Shown in pieces: positions 23,897 to 35,563 of a DNA stretch of 64,000 nt. The position numbers were made by a program, and so were the translations under genes. Every line of letters begins with the position of its first letter. Position 1 is the stretch's first letter. This DNA is from Phytophthora hibernalis (taxonomy: Eukaryota; Oomycota; Peronosporomycetes; Peronosporales; Peronosporaceae), in contig JAAKBF010000041.1 in assembly GCA_012656075.1 (NCBI GenBank), forward strand, positions 806,001 to 870,000, in the 5' to 3' direction. The notes below the pieces were generated by a model, which worked only from the letters and a program-made list of their open reading frames with translations, did not search any database and had not been told where the DNA came from.

Positions 23897-24187
23897 GTAT
23901 GCTTTATAGTCAAGTGTCGATCATGGTCTATGGTACAGATCAGCTGATTGGTAAGGAGCCAATAAGGATTGGCTCCAGCCTCCTCTCTAGAGAAGCAAAT
24001 ATTTGTGCGATGAGGAACGGAAGCAAGACCAGGAAGCGAGGACGAGTGTCCTCACTTCCGTTTGTGCTTCAGACTGAGCACGTCTGTCAGATAGTATTAG
24101 GATAGCGGTATAAGTCGTCAATAAAGCAAATTGAACGAATAAAGGGACTTATTCACTTTAACAACCCGACTGTCTCGAGTCGGTTCA
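23897..24187 (+). repeat. Possible solo LTR
   Basis: A stretch beginning TATGCTTTATAG and ending GAGTCGGTTCA, followed by TGGTGGACGCGG, which looks like an LTR end plus a primer-binding-like TGG start. It contains AATAAAG near its 3' part. No coding region or second copy was found in the window, so this is tentative. Confidence 0.25.
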
Positions 24188-24529
24188 TGGTGGACGCGGT
24201 GCTCCATCACTTCACAAATCTATTGCAGTGAGCAAAAAATAATGAAGCGCTGCGTTGTGCCAATTCTAATTAATATTGCAATACCGTTATTAATAATAGA
24301 ATTGAAAAACCCCATAAAAAGCTAACTGTGGAGATGTTTGTGTGGGAAGTACAAGCACATACTACGTAGTACTCCGAAGTGCGCTGATTAGAAACTCAAA
24401 CGACAACGGATTTGACAGCTTGAACGACGAAGACTGAGCTCCATAAATTATGTAGCGGTGCGTCCAAAACTAGAGGATTGGGCTGGTAGCTCTGCTAGGA
24501 AAACATAGCTTTATGAGAGACTGGTGTTG

Positions 24530-24600
24530 TTGTTTTTTGTGATTTTTGACAAGCATGCTTTTGAAAATCGGATCACTGAAATAATTTCAGAGAACTTGAC
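24530..24600 (+). repeat. Dispersed repeat copy 1
   Basis: Shares a long gapped match with about 58870-58957: GTGATTTTTGACAAGCATGC here and GTGATTTTTGGCAAGCATGC there, then AAAATCGGATCACTGA and TTTCAGAGAAC. The downstream flanks differ. Confidence 0.6.
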
Positions 24601-24612
24601 TTGAGGCCATAA

Positions 24613-24769
24613 CTTGATTTTTGTATCGAAGGCACCATTTTGAGCTCGACTCAAAGTTCACATTTTGGGTTCAATACAAAAATCAAGCCATTTCTTGGGA
24701 AAAAAACCTCGAGGTTTTAATTTTTAAAAATGACGGGAAAAGGGCAGAAAAGGATACTTTTCCCGTCAG
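24613..24769. repeat. Two perfect short inverted repeats upstream of the chromodomain gene
   Basis: CTTGATTTTTGTAT pairs with ATACAAAAATCAAG about 50 bp further on. TGACGGGAAAAG pairs with CTTTTCCCGTCA around 24731-24769. Both could form hairpins in RNA or be MITE ends. They lie within about 250 bp of the likely start of the chromodomain gene. Confidence 0.6.
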
Positions 24770-24857
24770 TTTTTCAATGATTGGCCCAAATTTGACCAAG
24801 CAATTCGCGCCCAAAGTCTCCATTAGCAAAGAGAACAAAGGAGGAACCGGTAGAGAG

Positions 24858-26481
24858 ATGCCAATGAGAGACGAGATGCCCACCGACATTGAGCGCATCG
24901 TGGACCGCAAGCTCATCAAGCAGCGCGTGCACTACTTTGTAGTGTGGAAGGGCTTCAGCCAGGAGAACAACACCTGGTACAGACGTAGCCTTTAACATGT
25001 TCACTATAAAAACAAAAGCACTAAACTTATTATTTATTATTCCTATCTGCAGGGAGAGCCGCATTGACCTCATGGCCGATGGCTACTCGGGCGTCATCAA
25101 GCGCTTCGAAGACCGTACGTGGCGTCGTATTCTTCAATTGGCTGTGATACATCTCGGTAGCTTACTTAAAACTATTATAAATTTGTTGCAGAACGGAAGA
25201 AGGAGTCGGGAAGTTCGACGCCTCGTGGTCGTAGCCCCGGCCGCTCGACGTCCAAGAGCCCCCGCAAGAGCAAGAGTCCCGGGCGCGGACCTGGACGTCG
25301 CAGTCGCTCTCGTAGCGCCTCAGTGGGCAGGAAACTGCTCGAGAACGACGAGGACAAGGAGGTCTCTAAGACTAGCACGACCACTCGGCGACGCAAGAGC
25401 GTGAGCAGCAATGAGAACAACGAGGACGATGTTGAAGTGAAAGAGACGCCGAAACGTCGATCGACTCGGAAACAGGTGACGGAGACGACCTCGACCCAGT
25501 TCGTGTCTCGTCTGGACGAGGAGAAGGCGGACCCAGTCACGGATGAGGAGGACGATTCGCTTCTGCTGCGATCAACCATCGCGGCGCTGGCCCCGCAGGT
25601 GCGTGAGATGGCGCCTCCTGCTCCGTTGGCGGAGACGGAGGTTCACAAGAAGCCGGTCGCGCTGTCGTACGAGGACGATGAGGAGACAGGAGTGCTGCTG
25701 AAGTCGCAGAGTACCAAGGAGACCAGTGCCTCGGAGACCAACGCAACGGTTGGTTTGGTTCACGAGCACGCGAGCCCGGTGCAAGAGGGTTTCATTGCCA
25801 AGGCACTGGAGAGTGGGTACCTTGCGTCTTTCCTGAGTGTAGCTGCGGTTGTAGGATCCCTCGTGGCTAGTCAGATGCTGCCTCATGACGAGGAGGAGGG
25901 CACTGATCTCTGGCGGAGGTGGCTGGCGTTCCTCACGCCCGTCGTGGCGCTGCTGGTGTTTTTCCACCAGAAGGATGCGCGTGTTTCGGCAAAGTGGGTG
26001 GCGACTGGCCTGGCTTGGCGTGCTGCTGCGGAGCTCCTGCTGTTGATCGGTGCTACCCCGCGCGATTTTGAGAATATGGTTGCTGGATCGGCTGTTCTAG
26101 CAAACGTGTCGCTGCTGATTGCCTTCGTGTCGATTATTCGCAACGGCGAGCACGTTCAGTCCAAGGCTACCCTTGGTTTGCTGGCTACGGGCGTGTTGGG
26201 ACTTTTCCTTTCGGACAGGTAAGCTGCGGTTTTGAAGCTTGTGTAGCTCTCATTGATTCTGATCGGACTCAATTGTTTATTGATCAGTTGGGTGATCTCA
26301 ACCGAGAACTCGGAGCTGGAGTCGCGTGTGATCCTTATGTCGATGGCGGTTGTAAGTTACTCTTTGCTTGTTTTCAGTTGATGTGACGAATGGATCACTA
26401 ACGTAGTATGTTTCCTCAAATGCGCAGCTGACAATCGCGCTATCACCGATGCCGACGGTGTCCTCGGAGAACGATGATTAG
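24858..26481 (+). CDS. Chromodomain protein with basic Ser/Arg linker and multiple C-terminal membrane segments
   Basis: Five exons: 24858-24976, 25053-25114, 25192-26218, 26288-26351 and 26428-26481. All introns are GT-AG with matching phases; the spliced length is 1326 nt (441 aa). The chromodomain occupies about residues 10-60 (IERIVDRKLIKQRVHYFVVW, W of NNTWESRIDL split by intron 1). A basic Ser/Pro/Arg/Lys stretch follows (SPGRSTSKSPRKSKSPGRG), then an acidic region. From about residue 265 there are five or six hydrophobic segments, including SFLSVAAVVGSLVASQML, FLTPVVALLVFF, AAELLLLIGATP and LGLLATGVLGLFL. Chromodomains bind methylated histone tails; the membrane part is unusual and suggests an inner nuclear membrane anchor, which is inference. 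The start is uncertain: an in-frame ATG at 24777 would add 27 residues, but 24858 begins next to the domain. The gene converges with Nup133. Confidence 0.8.
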
Positions 26482-26840
26482 GATAGGCCGCCTCAGGCCC
26501 AACTGCTCAACACTGTAATTAGGAAGTTTCTTTTTTTCTTTCGCCGACATCACGCGGCGATAGTGTTACCGCTGCTATATGAACTTTATGACCCCGTTGT
26601 TGCCGGGTGGCTGTATTCGCGTCACCACTCACTATGACAAGCCACGACGACTCAATCATAGCGCCATCGTTCGAGAGAAGAGAGCTGTGTCGTTTGTATT
26701 TTCTACTGTAGTGCCGACTTGCACCTTGAATTACTGAAGCGCCAAGTGCAGCGTCTTGATCAGCAGCTGTTGGCTACGGGAGCTCACGACTGAGTCGACA
26801 TCACCTTCGCGGTGCACTAACTCACGAATGACCTCAATCG
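26482..26840. other. Convergent intergenic stretch
   Basis: 359 bp between the stop codons of the chromodomain gene and Nup133. It must contain both 3' UTRs. No open frame of interest or clear terminator hairpin was seen. Confidence 0.5.
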
Positions 26841-29800
26841 TCAATGCAGATGTGGTGGCAACGTCCCCTTGTGATGCTCCGGTCGCGATACATACTCGTT
26901 CATAGCCTTGTAAAGAAGAGTTTGGCGCATCAGCAACTCCAACTTCTCCTCGTTAACGCCCGCTGCCGACTCGGCCGACAGGGTGTCCCACAGCCCACCG
27001 TCATCAACGATGCAGGCTCGCCACACACCGGTACGCATCTCTACGTACTCCTCGGTCAATGGGTCAGTCGCCAACGTCTCTAGCGCCTCAAGCGCCATCA
27101 AGAAAATGTTGGTTCTGTAGAACAACGGAAGAGATACAGGTAATCTGTAAGAATTCATCCAAAGGTAGACTCAAGTTTCAAGGAAAGCTGGAACATTACC
27201 TCATGGGATCGTCTTTCTCGACGGAGAGAGCCGATAACAAGCACGCATGAACCAGTTCTTCAGGTGCGAGCGGCTGTAGGCTAATTTGCTCCTTCAGCGG
27301 TAGTTGTAATAACAGCTCCTGAAGCTTTCCGCGGACAAGCTGCATACACAAAAACACTTAGTTCTAGTATGTTTCACGGAGTGTTGGATCGGCGGTACGT
27401 ACCTCGTGATTAATCTCCTGAACCCTCTCGGGATGAGATAGACTTGGAGAAGCAAATGCAGCGATCTTTGCGATGCTAGCCATCGTCTTGCGCTTCGGCA
27501 ACGATCGCTGCTCGCCCTTTGCTTCACGTAGCGCAAGTGTCGCCACCTGGTCGTATCGTTCAATGGAGACTGCTGTCAACCAGCGATGCTTCCTCAAATG
27601 TTCACGGCTTTTCATGAACTTGTGCAGTGACGGCGCGAAAATTTGCGAGTGAGCCAACAGATACGCCATCATAGTTAAAGAAGATGCGTTGGCTCCTTGA
27701 AGCGCCCACGGATTCCGAACCTCGCCGTTGTACCAGCGAAAAATGAAGTCATCGAACCCCTCGAACTTCTTGCAATACGATTCCAGTCTCTTTGAAGCAG
27801 GACTCTTCGGGAGTTTACCCAGAACGCAGTCCAGCTTAGACAAATTCTCTGAGTCCTCGACAAAGACCAAGTAGACCATGCCTTCAAAGTACGGATACTT
27901 CTCACAGAGCTCTACGCATTGACCGAACAAAAGTGCTCGCTTCCGAGTGACCATACCGTCTTGGTCAAAGTCAGCTGCGATATCGCTCTCCAGGGAAGGC
28001 GTTTGAGTCGCGATATATATCAAAGGATTCAGAGTCACGCGCTTGGTGAACGTTTCTTCCTTGCGCAACTCGTCTGCTTCATCGCTGGAAGCAAGGGGAA
28101 TAAACCGCGAGTAGTCGTCCAACAAGACGGTTCCGAGTCTCTGAATTTGATCAGTGAGCTCGAACATCTCGTCGTATTGCCAGCGAATCCGCTTGCCTGA
28201 CGATTCCGACTGCGAGTAGCCCGCAAGAACAGAAAGACGCGAGATTTGATTCGCCAGAACTTCTCGGACTTCACGCGTGAATGCCCAACTTCCTGTCAGA
28301 TCAAAACTAGCTGGAGAGCTTTGCACAGGAGTGCAGAGCATGCTTAACATCGCACATCCACTCTCCAGCAGCGCATAAAGATATGTCGAGTCGCTTTCGC
28401 CAATTGATGTAGCCAGGATCTGCACTTCGTCGCTCAACAGTTGGAAAAGCTCAGCGATCTTGCTCACTTCGCAATAAAATACGTCAAACGAGTTGTATCC
28501 CGCGAGACGAAGCTGTTCTTTCTGGTAGCCGCGCTTCTCGACAGTTTCTCTATCGCGTGTAGGAGGAACTTCCCCGTCAGTCGGCGTTGAATCTTTTGGA
28601 CTTCCGATGATGTCTCATCTTCAGCAGAGCTCGAAGATTGGATTGACGACTGGAACTTGCTGAGTGCAATTGCAGCTTGGAGTTTCTCATCGTTCTCTGT
28701 CAGGTGGCGCGCCAACTCATCAGACTCTTCAATAAATTCCCAGACTGGACCACACCGGTGCTGTAAGAACTTCATAAATGCCGCATGGCGATCTCTCTTT
28801 CTTCCAGCTGATACCGCACCAGTTTGGGTGTGACCGAAGAAATGTCGGCTTCATTCTTCTGTGAATCAGACTGGACTGGGGCATCGTCGTTTGATTCCTT
28901 TTCCCAACGCAATCCGGACGAGGACTTAGCGTCCAAAACCTGGAAATCCACCGAAACAGCAGCCTGAGCGACAGCGCCGATATCGCTAGCACTAACACGC
29001 AACTCGGTAGCGGAGTTCGGGTCATCACGAAAGTGCGTCAAGATCAAACGAACGTAGTCTTCCACACCAAGATTCTCACCTAGGAAGTGAGAGGATTCAC
29101 TAGTGTAATAGTTAGCTTCTTCGCGCCGCCGACGAGTCCTTTCCACAGATGCCTCAGAAGGAACCGGGGCTACCAGGCGTTCCAGTTTTTGCATATCTGA
29201 AGCCGCAGCCAGACACACTGATCCGCTCAGCGACTTCAGGTCTTCTTCCATCAGCAAAAACGATACGGAACCCTTCACTGCATTGTTGTCGTAGGAACTC
29301 TGGTCGATACGAGCTGCAAATGCCAGGGCCAGGCGCCCCTGAGCACCTTGAAGAGGGAAAGCTGCCGAACGTACACTGGTCTGTCCGGCTTGCGGCAACA
29401 GGATGGTAGAAAATTGAATCGGCTGCATCTGCGTCCACACGAGGTACAACGCGCCGCGCGTAATGGAATAGCTTTCCACCTGGAAGAACCGGTCACCACC
29501 ATCCTGTTCATCGAAGGCTGGCTCAAAGTCCAGCATACACGCCCACTCCAGTTCTGGCGGAGCGTCATCGTCTACCGATCCGAGCGCAAACTGGAACAGC
29601 GCGTACTTGACCTTCGCATTTGTGCCAGCTCGCGACGAGGAGCACACGAACGCAATCAGGAGTGCAAAGCACGTCTCCTGCACGTACGGCATCGAGACAA
29701 CGTACACCTTGGCCAGATGCGCGTCCGGAAAGTTGTCACTGAAGTAGCTGATTGCCACGCGGCTCGCATCAAAGTGCCACTGCGAGACGGTCGAGAAGTC

Positions 29801-30796
29801 CATGACATCTCCCGTGCTGAACGTGCGTCGCTCCAGCATACCGTCCTGGAACAGCACCAACATATCTGACGTCTCGTCCATCTCTCCACTGCTGCTTATT
29901 GACGCAGCTCCGTCCATCACGGACGGCAGCACGCGCAGGTACTTGATGGGCTGGTTCACGTCCAGCTCGCCTCCATCTGCTCCTGATCTCGACGCGGTGG
30001 ACGAGAAAAAACTGCGACACTGACTTGGTGATGCCCGACAAAAATCCCGCACTCTGCTTCTCAAAGGCGCGGACGCGGATGCGTCTGTCTTCCAGTGCCA
30101 CCTCCACACATTACCTTGGTTGCTCCAGCACACCAATCCAGTAGCGTCGTCATGGATCTCATCCTCCTGAAAACTTCCCTCCCTGGCCGCATTGGAGTGC
30201 GTCATCACCTCTTCCCCTACTCCAAGAGGGATCTGGACGCTGAGCGGTACACTCTCATAGGGCAGCTCAATGTCCTCCCAAAAGAGGACGATGCCACTCT
30301 TGCCCACGACCATGAGGCTCAGGCTCTGACTGTAGAGGGCGAAGAGGAACGGGTACAAAACCTCATCCGGCTCGAGTTCATCTGGTAGCTGTAAGGCAAT
30401 AACTTTGCCTCTGTCCTGTTGCCACAGCAGCACTTTGGTGCGTAGAGGGAAGACTAAGTACGGGACCCACTGACGGCCGCTGCGATGACGCGCAGAAGGC
30501 ACCGACACGCGGCAGCAGCGCACTTGATGACGCTGGTGCGTCGGCAACTGCGGCCACTCCTTGCGCAGCTCCTCTAACACCTGGGGAGGCAGTGACGCGC
30601 CCTCCACGATGGTACACGCGCGTGTGTCCGCCAGCAGCGCGAAGGAGCCCTCGTCGACGGAGCCAGAGCGCGGCGCGTACAGCGCGTCCCAATGCTCCAG
30701 TCGCTGGCGCTTGCTGGCGCTCAACACGTCCGCAGCCAGCCGCTCGCCGCCCGCACGCTTGGCCGGCAGCTCCTCGAACTTGCGCGCTCGAAACAT
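26841..30796 (-). CDS. NUP133: Nuclear pore complex protein Nup133, two single-base frame breaks
   Basis: Y-complex (Nup107-160) scaffold nucleoporin. Exons 30796-27403, 27339-27200 and 27114-26841, with introns of 63 and 85 bp (GT-AG, phases matching). The N-terminal half (to about residue 500) fits a beta-propeller. The second half is alpha-helical and ends with the Nup133 signature HKFMKSREHLRKHRWL followed by KRKTMASIAKIAAFA. Two deletions interrupt it: an A tract at 28776-28778 (T tract in the coding sense) between EIAMRH and MKFLQHR, and an A tract at 28486-28488 before DVFYCEVSKIAELF. Adding two bases gives 3810 nt, 1269 aa. Human Nup133 is about 1150 aa, so the length is reasonable. 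For an essential single-copy gene, assembly error is likelier than true mutation. Confidence 0.85.
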
Positions 30797-30929
30797 GCTT
30801 TTCGTTTATGGCCACTGGAGCTTTGTGACGAGTACCGACGAGGATCCGGTATACCGAACCAGGGTTTTAAATGAGGCTGAGTCTCCCCCAGATTTGTGGA
30901 TAGTGAATAGGTTTACTCAGATGCAGGTA

Positions 30930-32771
30930 CAGAGAACGCACGATTTAAGGACCTACACATGGAGAGCATTTACAGTTAGGGGCATGCAAATCGCCGGACA
31001 AAAATATAAATACAAAAATCAAGTGTAAAAAATACCCACACAGTTATAGAGCCGAAGAACACGTGGACAGCAGCGGCCAGTCCCAACCAACCAACCCAAG
31101 GAAGATTGCCATCTGCGGAGTCACAGTCACCACAACATTTCTGCTCAGGAACCGAACAATGCCTGCCCGAACTCACCTGACATATACCCACAAGAAGGCT
31201 ATCAAAAGCCACCGCAACGACAACCCCACGCTCACGCAGGATGACCTCTGTCGTTGGGCTAAGTCCGAGTTTGGGCAGCGCGTTGGGCGATCAACCATGA
31301 ACAGGATCCTATCCAATGAAATCCAGCCGGGATTCAACCCCGATGCAAAACGACAGCAAAAGGCCGCTATCCTGAGATAGAAGACGCTCTGAACGCGTTT
31401 GTGCTCCGGACGCAAGGAAAGGTTGCTATTAGCGACTTCATGCTTTACACCAAGGCAAACCACTTGCTACAAGAAGCTGGTCAAGACTCGACGGTCTCCC
31501 TGTCGTGGGTCACGCGGTTCAAGACACGACACTGCATCAAACTGCACCGCCAGCATGGAGAAGCTGGATCTGTTGACACCACGGCGCTGCACCAGCACCG
31601 AATGGATCTGCAGGCCTTGTTAGCCCAATATGCGCCGCGTGACGTGTTTAATCTCGACGAAACTGGGTTGTTTTACCGGATGCAACCGTCACAGACCCTC
31701 GCTACGGCGCCCATCCCAGGCAAGAAGAAGGATAAATCCCGCATTTCGGTCGGGTTGTGTTGCAACATGGACGGCTCCGAAAACTAGACCCCATCGTCAT
31801 TAACAGGTATCAGAAACCGCGCTGCTTCAAAGGGGTGGATGTCTCCAAGCTGCCTATCCGCTACTACGCCAATAAGAAGGCCTGGATGACCTCCGCAGTT
31901 TTCGTGGAGTGGTTAAAGGCGCTGAATCTCAGCATGTGCGGGCGAAAAGTGCTGCTATTGGTGGATAATGCCTCATGACACATGGAAGTAGAGCTCTCGA
32001 GCGTGAGCCTGCACTTCTTGCCCCTTAACACTACATCCTTCCTTCAGCCAATGAATGGTGGGATCATCTAGAATTTCAAGCTCAAGTACAAGACATTGTT
32101 CGTGCAGTGGACGCTAGACAAGATCGAAGCTGGTGCATACAATCAGAAGGTGGACGTACTCAGCTCAATTCATATGATCGTGGAGGCGTGGAAGGGTGTG
32201 TCGGCGGACACAATCCGCAACTGCTGGGCTCATACAGGGATCGTGTCTGGAGTCACCGTCGCATCACTAAGGCAGCAAAATCAGCCCAAAAAGACATTTG
32301 ACCTATCCCAGCTTGATGACTTGATAGAAAAGCTGTCGCTCGCAGACCCGATGGATGCAGATGGCAACCTGGCGTGCGATGATAGCTTGGAGGAGGAGAA
32401 GGAGGCGGCACTAGAGAGTGACGCTACAACATGCCCAGTGAGCGACGATGCGTCAAGCGGTGACGAAGATCCCGAGAATCGACCACTCACGCATCGAGAA
32501 GCACTCAACGCGTCGCAGCAGCTTGCGACCTACGTATTCGCGCACAACATCGAATCCCGCGACGTGTGCGAGATCACGGAGAAGTGCAGACAACTCTTAA
32601 TTGGAAGCATGCGCCAGCAGCAGATCACTGCATATTTTACAGCTAATTAGCTCATCTGTAGTGTCCATACGAGTATACTGAAGTTAAGTGATGTCCATAA
32701 CCTCAAAATCGAACCCACGGACACGGTTATTTTCCGGGTCCCGAATGTGTCAGCTAACCGGGCGTTCTCTG
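30930..32771 (+). mobile_element. Pogo-like element A
   Basis: 1842 bp between TA dinucleotides (30928-30929 and 32772-32773). The termini are inverted copies beginning CAGAGAACGC, with weaker similarity for another 20 bp. It contains a broken pogo/CENP-B-type transposase on the plus strand. It sits 133 bp upstream of the Nup133 start codon. Confidence 0.75.
31159..32650 (+). pseudogene. Pogo-like (DDE_1, CENP-B HTH) transposase, broken
   Basis: From ATG 31159 (MPARTHLTYTHKKAIKSH): a helix-turn-helix (TLTQDDLCRWAKSEFGQRVG), a CENP-B type second DNA-binding part (VSLSWVTRFKTRHCIKLH), then the catalytic core with DVFNLDETGLFYRM (first Asp) and VLLLVDNAS (second Asp). It is broken by a shift near 31373, a shift in an A tract near 31783, TGA at 31976-31978 and TAG at 32069-32071. 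The C-terminus (to 32650) is acidic and ends MRQQQITAYFTAN. It is non-functional because of the true stops. Confidence 0.85.
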
Positions 32772-33470
32772 TACTTCCAGTTCTCGCCCAGTTTTCATTC
32801 ACTTGTGTCGAGCATTCGTAAGACGGATCGGTTACTGGAAAATAAATCAATTTGATTGGATAAAAATGTGTTGATTAGTCGTGAAGTTCATTAGTTGCCC
32901 TGCGCTTTCGACGACGGAATGGCACGGTTCGCGCCTCGGGATTTGCTTGATGAAGAGCTTCTCGGATCCGTCGAAGTGTTGTTGCTGCTCGATCCGCCCT
33001 ACTAGGTGTCTTTCCGTCTGATGTCATCTTCATGGGCACGTTTTTATTGCTGTGTCGAAAAGAACGTCGGCTTCATGTTGACTCTGAGGTGGCTTGAGAT
33101 CTCGCCCAGTGGCAGACTTTACTGCATCGCGTAGATGTTTCACCAATGTTGTCCACTCTGAATACCGTGGAAACATTTGTCTCGAACTAGAGATATCGTT
33201 TATACCGGTATGATCCCTTGCTTATATATGGTGGCCCTTTAATAACCAATCACTGGGTTTTTAATAAATGTGGCCAATCAGAAGCACGCTACAATGTAAT
33301 ATCGACCAACGAGTGTGCATAGGGTTAGGTAGGTCCTCTATACCAAAGTATCGGATCGGAGGAGAGCGGAAAATATGTGTATCTCCATTCAAATAGCTAG
33401 TGTGTAGCGTATCACTTGCATATTTGCATTCTTTCCGCCTTCTATCATCAAGGCATGGGCTTAGACGAGC
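32772..33470. other. Stretch without a gene
   Basis: About 700 bp. I see no coding pattern, only scattered AT-rich patches (33220-33300). Confidence 0.5.
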
Positions 33471-35336
33471 TCAAGCCTGGCAACACCAAGCGAGCCAGGG
33501 CGACAGCCATCAAGGCATTCAGTGCCTTTGTTAAGAGCGAAATGGTAGAGTTTGACTACGTTAAACGATGCATTGAGAACGATGGCACATGTAAGTGTTT
33601 TGTGTCTGTATTGGATATGTTTGGTATGTATCTAGCATTTAACGAGTGAAAGAAGGGTAAAACACTTGCCCGAAACACCTCTATGTAGTACTACAGACAG
33701 AGTAAGATGTGGCTGTTCGAGCTCTCCCCTGCGCAACGACACATAGTCGAAGCAAAGTTGCTTAGCATGGGGAAGACGCTTGACAGCTTCTGCATGAAAA
33801 GAGACGGAAAGGTAGTCAACAAAGCTCCACCTTGCTCAAAGAGTGATTTAAAAAAGGTGATGTTGTATTTGTATCAGAATGCTTCATCCAGTGACTATCA
33901 AAAGGCGGTTGTGCTGTGTCTGCTGGGGTACCTGTTCGGACGAGCTTCCGATTTGTCGCTTGTCCGTAAGCAGAACCTCTCTGTTGACGCGGCGGGGATT
34001 TTCTACGTACGGTTCATCCGTATGGAAAACATCCAAAGAGCAGGGTCTCTCGCTGTTCCCGGATGCCGACTTCGTCCCCTGTCCCCTGTATGCTGTTGCC
34101 GTGGCGCTCATCACGCAGACAGCGCCATCCGTCGCATTGATTGACAACTTGCCCGAGATCTCAGTCCAAGCCGCTGTCAACTTGTCTCCATCGACGCCGT
34201 TGGTGGATGTCTTGAATTGCTTACTCGATTTATCAAGCACAACCGGCTCGCCGAGTATGTGGAGCTTTACCCGACGAGGGCTTTAATCCGAAGACTCCAG
34301 ACGACCGCTACCTCATCGAAAAGGCCCAAGGTGTCGAGTAACCCGAAAAGACCCAGGCTCCAGTGTCGAGTACTCGCAAAGACTCAGGCTCCAGTGTCGA
34401 GTATACCCGAAACGACCCAGGTTACGGTGTCGAGTATACCCGCAAAGACCCAGACTCCAGTGTCGAGTATACCCGAAAAGACCCAGGCTACGGTGTCGAG
34501 TATACCCGATGCCGAGATAACCGTCGGAGGCAAGGACTTCCCTGTGGTGATCAATGAAGGTGAAGATACAACTTCAGCATCAAGCTTTCAGGCACCGGAG
34601 GCAAGTTCTTTGGTGTGCAGCATTGATGCTGTTTCCTTCAGGACCATAAATGATACGTACTCTATTCCAGTCATGAAAAACGACTTAAATGGACTGGATC
34701 CTGAAGGTTGGCTCAATGACCCTCTGGTCTCATATTTCATCCGAGAGCACATCGCTGCCAACTCCTCTACCTTCCATTTTGACAGTCAACTATTTGGGAG
34801 CATCCTAAGGGAGTACAGAAGCAATTAAGGCAGCATGACAACGGCGTACAAGAACGTTTCCGGTATCACCGCATGCTTTCCGTACGAGAAGTACCGGATC
34901 ATCCTTGTTCCAGTGTACATGAATTCGCACTGGAGCTTCGTCGTGATGCAAAATCCGGTACTTGACATTAAGGGCGTGAAACCATATTTGCTGCACGTCG
35001 ATTCCAAGCATTACCACTCCACGCGAGAGATCGTGGAGATCCTGGGCGACTACTTCAAGTTAGAGGCACAGAGAAAGTTTGGCAGGAAGGCAGTGCCATA
35101 CGCGACCAAGCGCGTTGAAACCTCTCCAAGGCAGCGTAACAGCTTCGACTGCGACATCTTTATGCTTTAATTCATGCGCTAGGTTAACAAGGCCCTCCTG
35201 CATGATCCAAACCTGCTTCTGCTGCTCAACATTGGCAACATTTGCAGTGTGCCAAAAACGATTAAGTTCAACTGCAACATCGTGCGAATGCAGTTCAAGA
35301 AGCACTACTTAAATGACCAAGCACTGCAGTCTTAGG
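33456..35336 (+). pseudogene. Tyrosine-recombinase-like region followed by a C48 (Ulp1/SENP) peptidase, Crypton-like relic
   Basis: The first part (33456-34150, two frames) resembles the N-terminal and core-entry region of oomycete tyrosine recombinases: KPGNTKRARATAIKAFSAF, then LCLLGYLFGRASDLSLVRKQ, where R of GRASDL is the likely first catalytic Arg, then SLFPDADFVPCPLYAVAVAL. The HxxR and Tyr portion is not found. After a run of 33-bp repeats comes a C48 cysteine peptidase: DPEGWLNDPLVSYFI, PVYMNSHWSFVVM (catalytic His), LLHVDSKHY (Asp) and NSFDCDIFML (Cys). Family knowledge: C48 enzymes cleave SUMO-like proteins; some mobile elements carry them. Stops at 33647-33649, 34826-34828 and 35168-35170 and several frame changes make it inactive. 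One gene or two adjacent relics cannot be settled here. Confidence 0.6.
34332..34512 (+). repeat. Tandem 33-bp repeat, coding
   Basis: Five to six units with the core GTGTCGAGTATACCCG and an AAAGACCCAGGCT-like half, encoding VSSIPEKTQAT-type units. The first two units are 1-2 bp shorter than the rest, which shifts frame. Confidence 0.85.
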
Positions 35337-35498
35337 AAGCATGTATCGACATTCGTGTAATCCAAAAATACAAACAGTTGCACACATGCATCACAAAGGA
35401 CCAGCAGTTATATACACAGAGACACACGCACACACACACACGCATCACATCAACGCGGTACTCGAACTTTGCATTCCCGACTCTCTCTCAGTGCAGAT

Positions 35499-35563
35499 AC
35501 CAAAGGTGGGAATCGAACCCACGGCCATCCCTTGCGGGAGCTCTACCACTGAGCTACTTTGGT
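35499..35563 (-). tRNA. tRNA-like sequence lacking a normal anticodon arm (pseudo-tRNA or SINE head)
   Basis: Read on the minus strand: acceptor ACCAAAG pairs with CTTTGGT, the D arm GCTCAGTGGTAGAGC is canonical (box A), and the T arm GTGGGTTCGATTCCCAC is perfect (box B). Between them only 17 nt remain, where about 22 are needed. They can form UCCC-GCAA-GGGA, a four-base-pair hairpin with no anticodon loop. It totals 65 nt. It cannot be a decoding tRNA; a tRNA-derived SINE or pseudogene is likely. A TG-rich simple repeat (GTGTGTGTGTGCGTGTG) lies about 60 bp downstream on the same strand. Confidence 0.7.

Noticed and set aside
28772..28772. Nup133 ending at 28772 as a short nucleoporin
   Set aside because: The conserved helical C-terminus continues in the next frame after one missing base.
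35400..35450. CRISPR or functional tandem array at the CA/TG-rich stretch
   Set aside because: It is a simple dinucleotide repeat with no spacers.
35499..35563. Functional tRNA gene
   Set aside because: The anticodon stem-loop is too short to present an anticodon.
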